The notes under the pieces are model-generated. The model worked only from the letters and a program-made list of their open reading frames with translations, did no database searches and had not been told where the DNA came from. This document shows, in pieces, positions 62,202 to 64,000 of a DNA stretch of 64,000 nt; positions within the stretch are counted from its first letter, which is position 1, and each line of letters opens with the position of its first letter. Source of the DNA: an uncultured Thermanaerothrix sp. (GTDB lineage Bacteria; Chloroflexota; Anaerolineae; Anaerolineales; Anaerolineaceae); the NCBI RefSeq assembly GCF_938028735.1, contig NZ_CALIMF010000002.1, positions 186,001-250,000 of the forward strand, read 5' to 3'. Made by a program: the position numbers and the translations under genes.

Positions 62202-62744
62202 ATGAGCAAACCGAAGGTAGCCACCGATTGGTTAGCCGGGTGCGCCGGCTGCCATATGTCTTTTCTAGACATTGACGAGCGAATTGTAGATCTTGTTGAT
62301 CTGGTTGACCTGCGCTCTTCCCCTATCACCGACCTGAAAGAACCCGATCCGAGTGGGGTGGATGTAGGCATTCTAGAAGGCGGGATCAACAACACTGCCA
62401 ACGAAGAAGTTGCTCACAGGATGCGCAAGCGCTGCAAGATCTTGGTGGCATTAGGGGATTGTGCAGTTTTCGGTGGGGTGCCAGCAATGCGGAACTTCTT
62501 CAAGATCGAGGACGTCCTGCGCCGCGCCTATATCGAGACAGAAAGCACTGACGCTGAGGGTAAAATCCCCGATGACCCCGAATTGGCCAAACCCACCCGG
62601 GTGCGTGCTGTAAGTGAGGTGGTGCCCGTAGATGTTTACATTCCGGGTTGTCCGCCCAGTGCCGAGATCATCTACTATGCATTGAGCGAACTGGCTCAAG
62701 GGCGTATTCCTGTGCTCAAGGACGAACGCCTTCAATGGCATTAA
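62202..62744 (+). CDS. hoxY: [NiFe] hydrogenase small subunit, HoxY-like
   Basis: A 180-residue small subunit with a single proximal [4Fe-4S] cluster site: C14 and C17 in GCAGCHMSFLDIDE, a Cys in VALGDCAVFGGVP near residue 90, and PGCPPS near residue 157. The short length and absence of a twin-arginine leader or C-terminal anchor place it with cytoplasmic group-3 (3d-like) enzymes. ATG at 62202 has GGAG six bases upstream; a longer ORF from 62184 starts with GTG. It is followed after 29 bases by the large subunit. Confidence 0.93.
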   Translation: MSKPKVATDWLAGCAGCHMSFLDIDERIVDLVDLVDLRSSPITDLKEPDPSGVDVGILEGGINNTANEEVAHRMRKRCKILVALGDCAVFGGVPAMRNFFKIEDVLRRAYIETESTDAEGKIPDDPELAKPTRVRAVSEVVPVDVYIPGCPPSAEIIYYALSELAQGRIPVLKDERLQWH

Positions 62745-62773
62745 GGGTAGGTCATCTTTAGGAGGAAACAAGT

Positions 62774-64000
62774 ATGGCAATTGTAACCACCCAGAAAATT
62801 ACCATTGAGCCCGTAACCCGGATTGAGGGCCATGCCAAGATTACCATCCATCTTAATGAGGCCGGTAAAGTCGAGCGCGCCTATTTGCATATTAACGAAT
62901 TTCGCGGCTTCGAGAAATTCTGTGAAGGGCGCATGGCCTTTGAAATGCCGGTTATAACCCCCCGCATTTGTGGCATCTGTCCGGTCTCGCACCACCTGGC
63001 TGCCGCCAAGGCCTGTGACGATCTCTATGGTTCTCCCCCGCCTCGCCCGGCCCAATTGCTACGCGAGCTCATGCACATGGGACAGATCATTCAAAGCCAC
63101 GGGATGCACTTCTTCGAATTGGCGGGCCCCGACTTGCTCCTGGGGTTTGACGCCGACCCCGCCATCCGTAACGTGGTCGGATTGATCCGCGCCAATCCTG
63201 AACTAGCCCTGCGCGCCGTGCAACTCAGAAAATTTGGGCAGGAAATCATTAATATTCTCGGCGGGCGACGCATTCATCCCGTCTTTGCCGTTCCGGGCGG
63301 GGTCAACAAAGCCCTCACGGCCAGTGAGCGCGATCAAATCCTGGCCGGTCTGGATGAAGCCATCACCACCATTCAACTCGGTTTAAGGATCTTTAAGGAT
63401 TGGGCTGAAGCCAACCAAGAGGACATCAATCGTTTTGCGGTCTTCTCCACTGGCTACCTTGGAATGGTCAAGGCGGGCAACACGCTCGAACTCTATGATG
63501 GAGACCTGCGGCTGATTGATTCTTCGGGTCACGAATTAGAGTATTTTGACGGACGCGATTACCTGAATTACATTGCTGAACACGTTGAGGCCTGGTCATA
63601 CCTGAAATTCCCCTATTACAAGAAAATGGGGTGGCCGCAGGGTGTTTACCGAGTAGGACCGCTTGGACGTCTCAACGTCTCCGAGCGCATCGCCACACCG
63701 CTCGCTAACGAGGCACTGCAGGCGTTCAAAGCCATCAAGCCCGGCAAGCCGATTGAACAGACTCTTTACTACCACTATGCGCGTTTGATTGAGGCTCTGT
63801 ATGCTGCCGAAAACGTGCGCGTGTTACTGGAGGATCCTGATATTTTGAGCACGGAGATCCTGAACACGCGCCAGGAGTTCCGTGGAGAAGGTGTTGGAGT
63901 GATTGAAGCCCCGCGCGGCACTTTGTTCCATCATTATTGGGCCAAACCTAATGGACAAATCGAACGGGTCAACCTGATAGTTGCTACGGGTCACAACAAC
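62774..64000 (+). CDS. hoxH: [NiFe] hydrogenase large subunit, HoxH-like (cut by window end)
   Basis: 409 codons are present before the window ends; the frame stays open. The N-terminal nickel ligand motif is [11 protein letters not shown] with C66 and C69, and [12 protein letters not shown] (Glu18) precedes it. [17 protein letters not shown] and AHMGQ-like segments are typical of group 3d, the NAD-linked bidirectional type. The C-terminal Cys pair and the protease-cleaved tail lie outside, so the group cannot be settled. ATG at 62774 follows AGGAGG by 8 bases. With HoxY it forms the H2-activating dimer of the cluster. Confidence 0.92.
   Translation, partial: MAIVTTQKITIEPVTRIEGHAKITIHLNEAGKVERAYLHINEFRGFEKFCEGRMAFEMPVITPRICGICPVSHHLAAAKACDDLYGSPPPRPAQLLRELMHMGQIIQSHGMHFFELAGPDLLLGFDADPAIRNVVGLIRANPELALRAVQLRKFGQEIINILGGRRIHPVFAVPGGVNKALTASERDQILAGLDEAITTIQLGLRIFKDWAEANQEDINRFAVFSTGYLGMVKAGNTLELYDGDLRLIDSSGHELEYFDGRDYLNYIAEHVEAWSYLKFPYYKKMGWPQGVYRVGPLGRLNVSERIATPLANEALQAFKAIKPGKPIEQTLYYHYARLIEALYAAENVRVLLEDPDILSTEILNTRQEFRGEGVGVIEAPRGTLFHHYWAKPNGQIERVNLIVATGHNN

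Noticed and set aside
48235-64000. An [FeFe] hydrogenase HydA gene, expected beside HydB-type genes
   Set aside because: No protein in the run has the H-cluster Cys motifs; the only H2-activating genes are HoxY- and HoxH-like [NiFe] subunits.
1-64000. CRISPR arrays, tRNA or rRNA genes, insertion sequences, prophage
   Set aside because: No regularly spaced repeats, cloverleaf-like sequence, rRNA core sequence, transposase or phage structural gene was seen on reading the window and its translations.

Overview
The window looks like a chromosomal segment of an anaerobic Chloroflexota bacterium, most likely class Anaerolineae. This is inferred from gene families, not from a 16S gene. The pointers are: a giant membrane protein with the YYYxG signature of the Chloroflexi/archaeal Chlor_Arch_YYY family; a mevalonate kinase followed by an isopentenyl phosphate kinase (the archaeal-type mevalonate route, also known in some Chloroflexi); a beta' subunit with a large clamp insertion; topoisomerase I with an N-terminal DUF5679-like zinc domain; and an oxygen-sensitive-looking H2/formate gene set. 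There are about 52 protein genes, tightly packed, with no gap over 300 bases. No rRNA, tRNA, CRISPR array, insertion sequence or phage gene was seen.

Layout. 1-2100 (+): a DUF218 fragment, an HD-domain protein and a glycosidase-like/NTF2-like fusion, ending at a strong bidirectional terminator. 2146-21184 (-): rpoC without rpoB beside it, a large sensor histidine kinase, a C69-type peptidase, cmk, and three consecutive giant multi-spanning GT39/YYY proteins. 21363-22457 (+): a solitary CcrM/HinfI-like adenine methyltransferase. 22461-29663 (-): a glycan block (methyltransferase, GT4, CDP-paratose-2-epimerase-like protein, UPF0104 flippase-like protein), lepA, and a CpaE-like ATPase with a degenerate receiver. 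29758-33050 (+): HD-GYP protein, a tandem CxxC mini-protein and a secreted lytic-transglycosylase-like protein. 33044-33835 (-): tlyA. 33882-38238 (+): UbiA-type phosphoribosyltransferase, mevalonate kinase, isopentenyl phosphate kinase, dGTPase and greA. 38325-48030 (-): an unknown membrane protein, topA, manC, dprA, rimM, khpA, rpsP and ffh (from a clear promoter at about 46.7 kb), then hisS.

48194-64000 (+) is the most notable region. A run of 15 genes, cut by the right window edge, encodes four small regulatory proteins (DRTGG, CBS-HATPase, DRTGG, PHP); a HydB/HndC-type diaphorase with NuoE-, HATPase- and HndB-like partners; a second NuoE/NuoF pair; a formate channel; a Cys-type formate dehydrogenase with NuoG-like iron-sulfur domains; a HoxU/NuoG-like protein with a dead molybdopterin domain; and a group-3-like [NiFe] hydrogenase (HoxY, HoxH). 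The regulatory and bifurcating-diaphorase genes usually accompany [FeFe] hydrogenases; here they sit with a [NiFe] enzyme and a formate dehydrogenase. Two 18-bp sequences, each matching 12 of 14 defined positions of the Rex (NADH-sensing repressor) operator, lie upstream of the first gene and of the first diaphorase gene. The inferred role is cytoplasmic interconversion of H2, formate/CO2, NAD(P)H and possibly ferredoxin under redox control.
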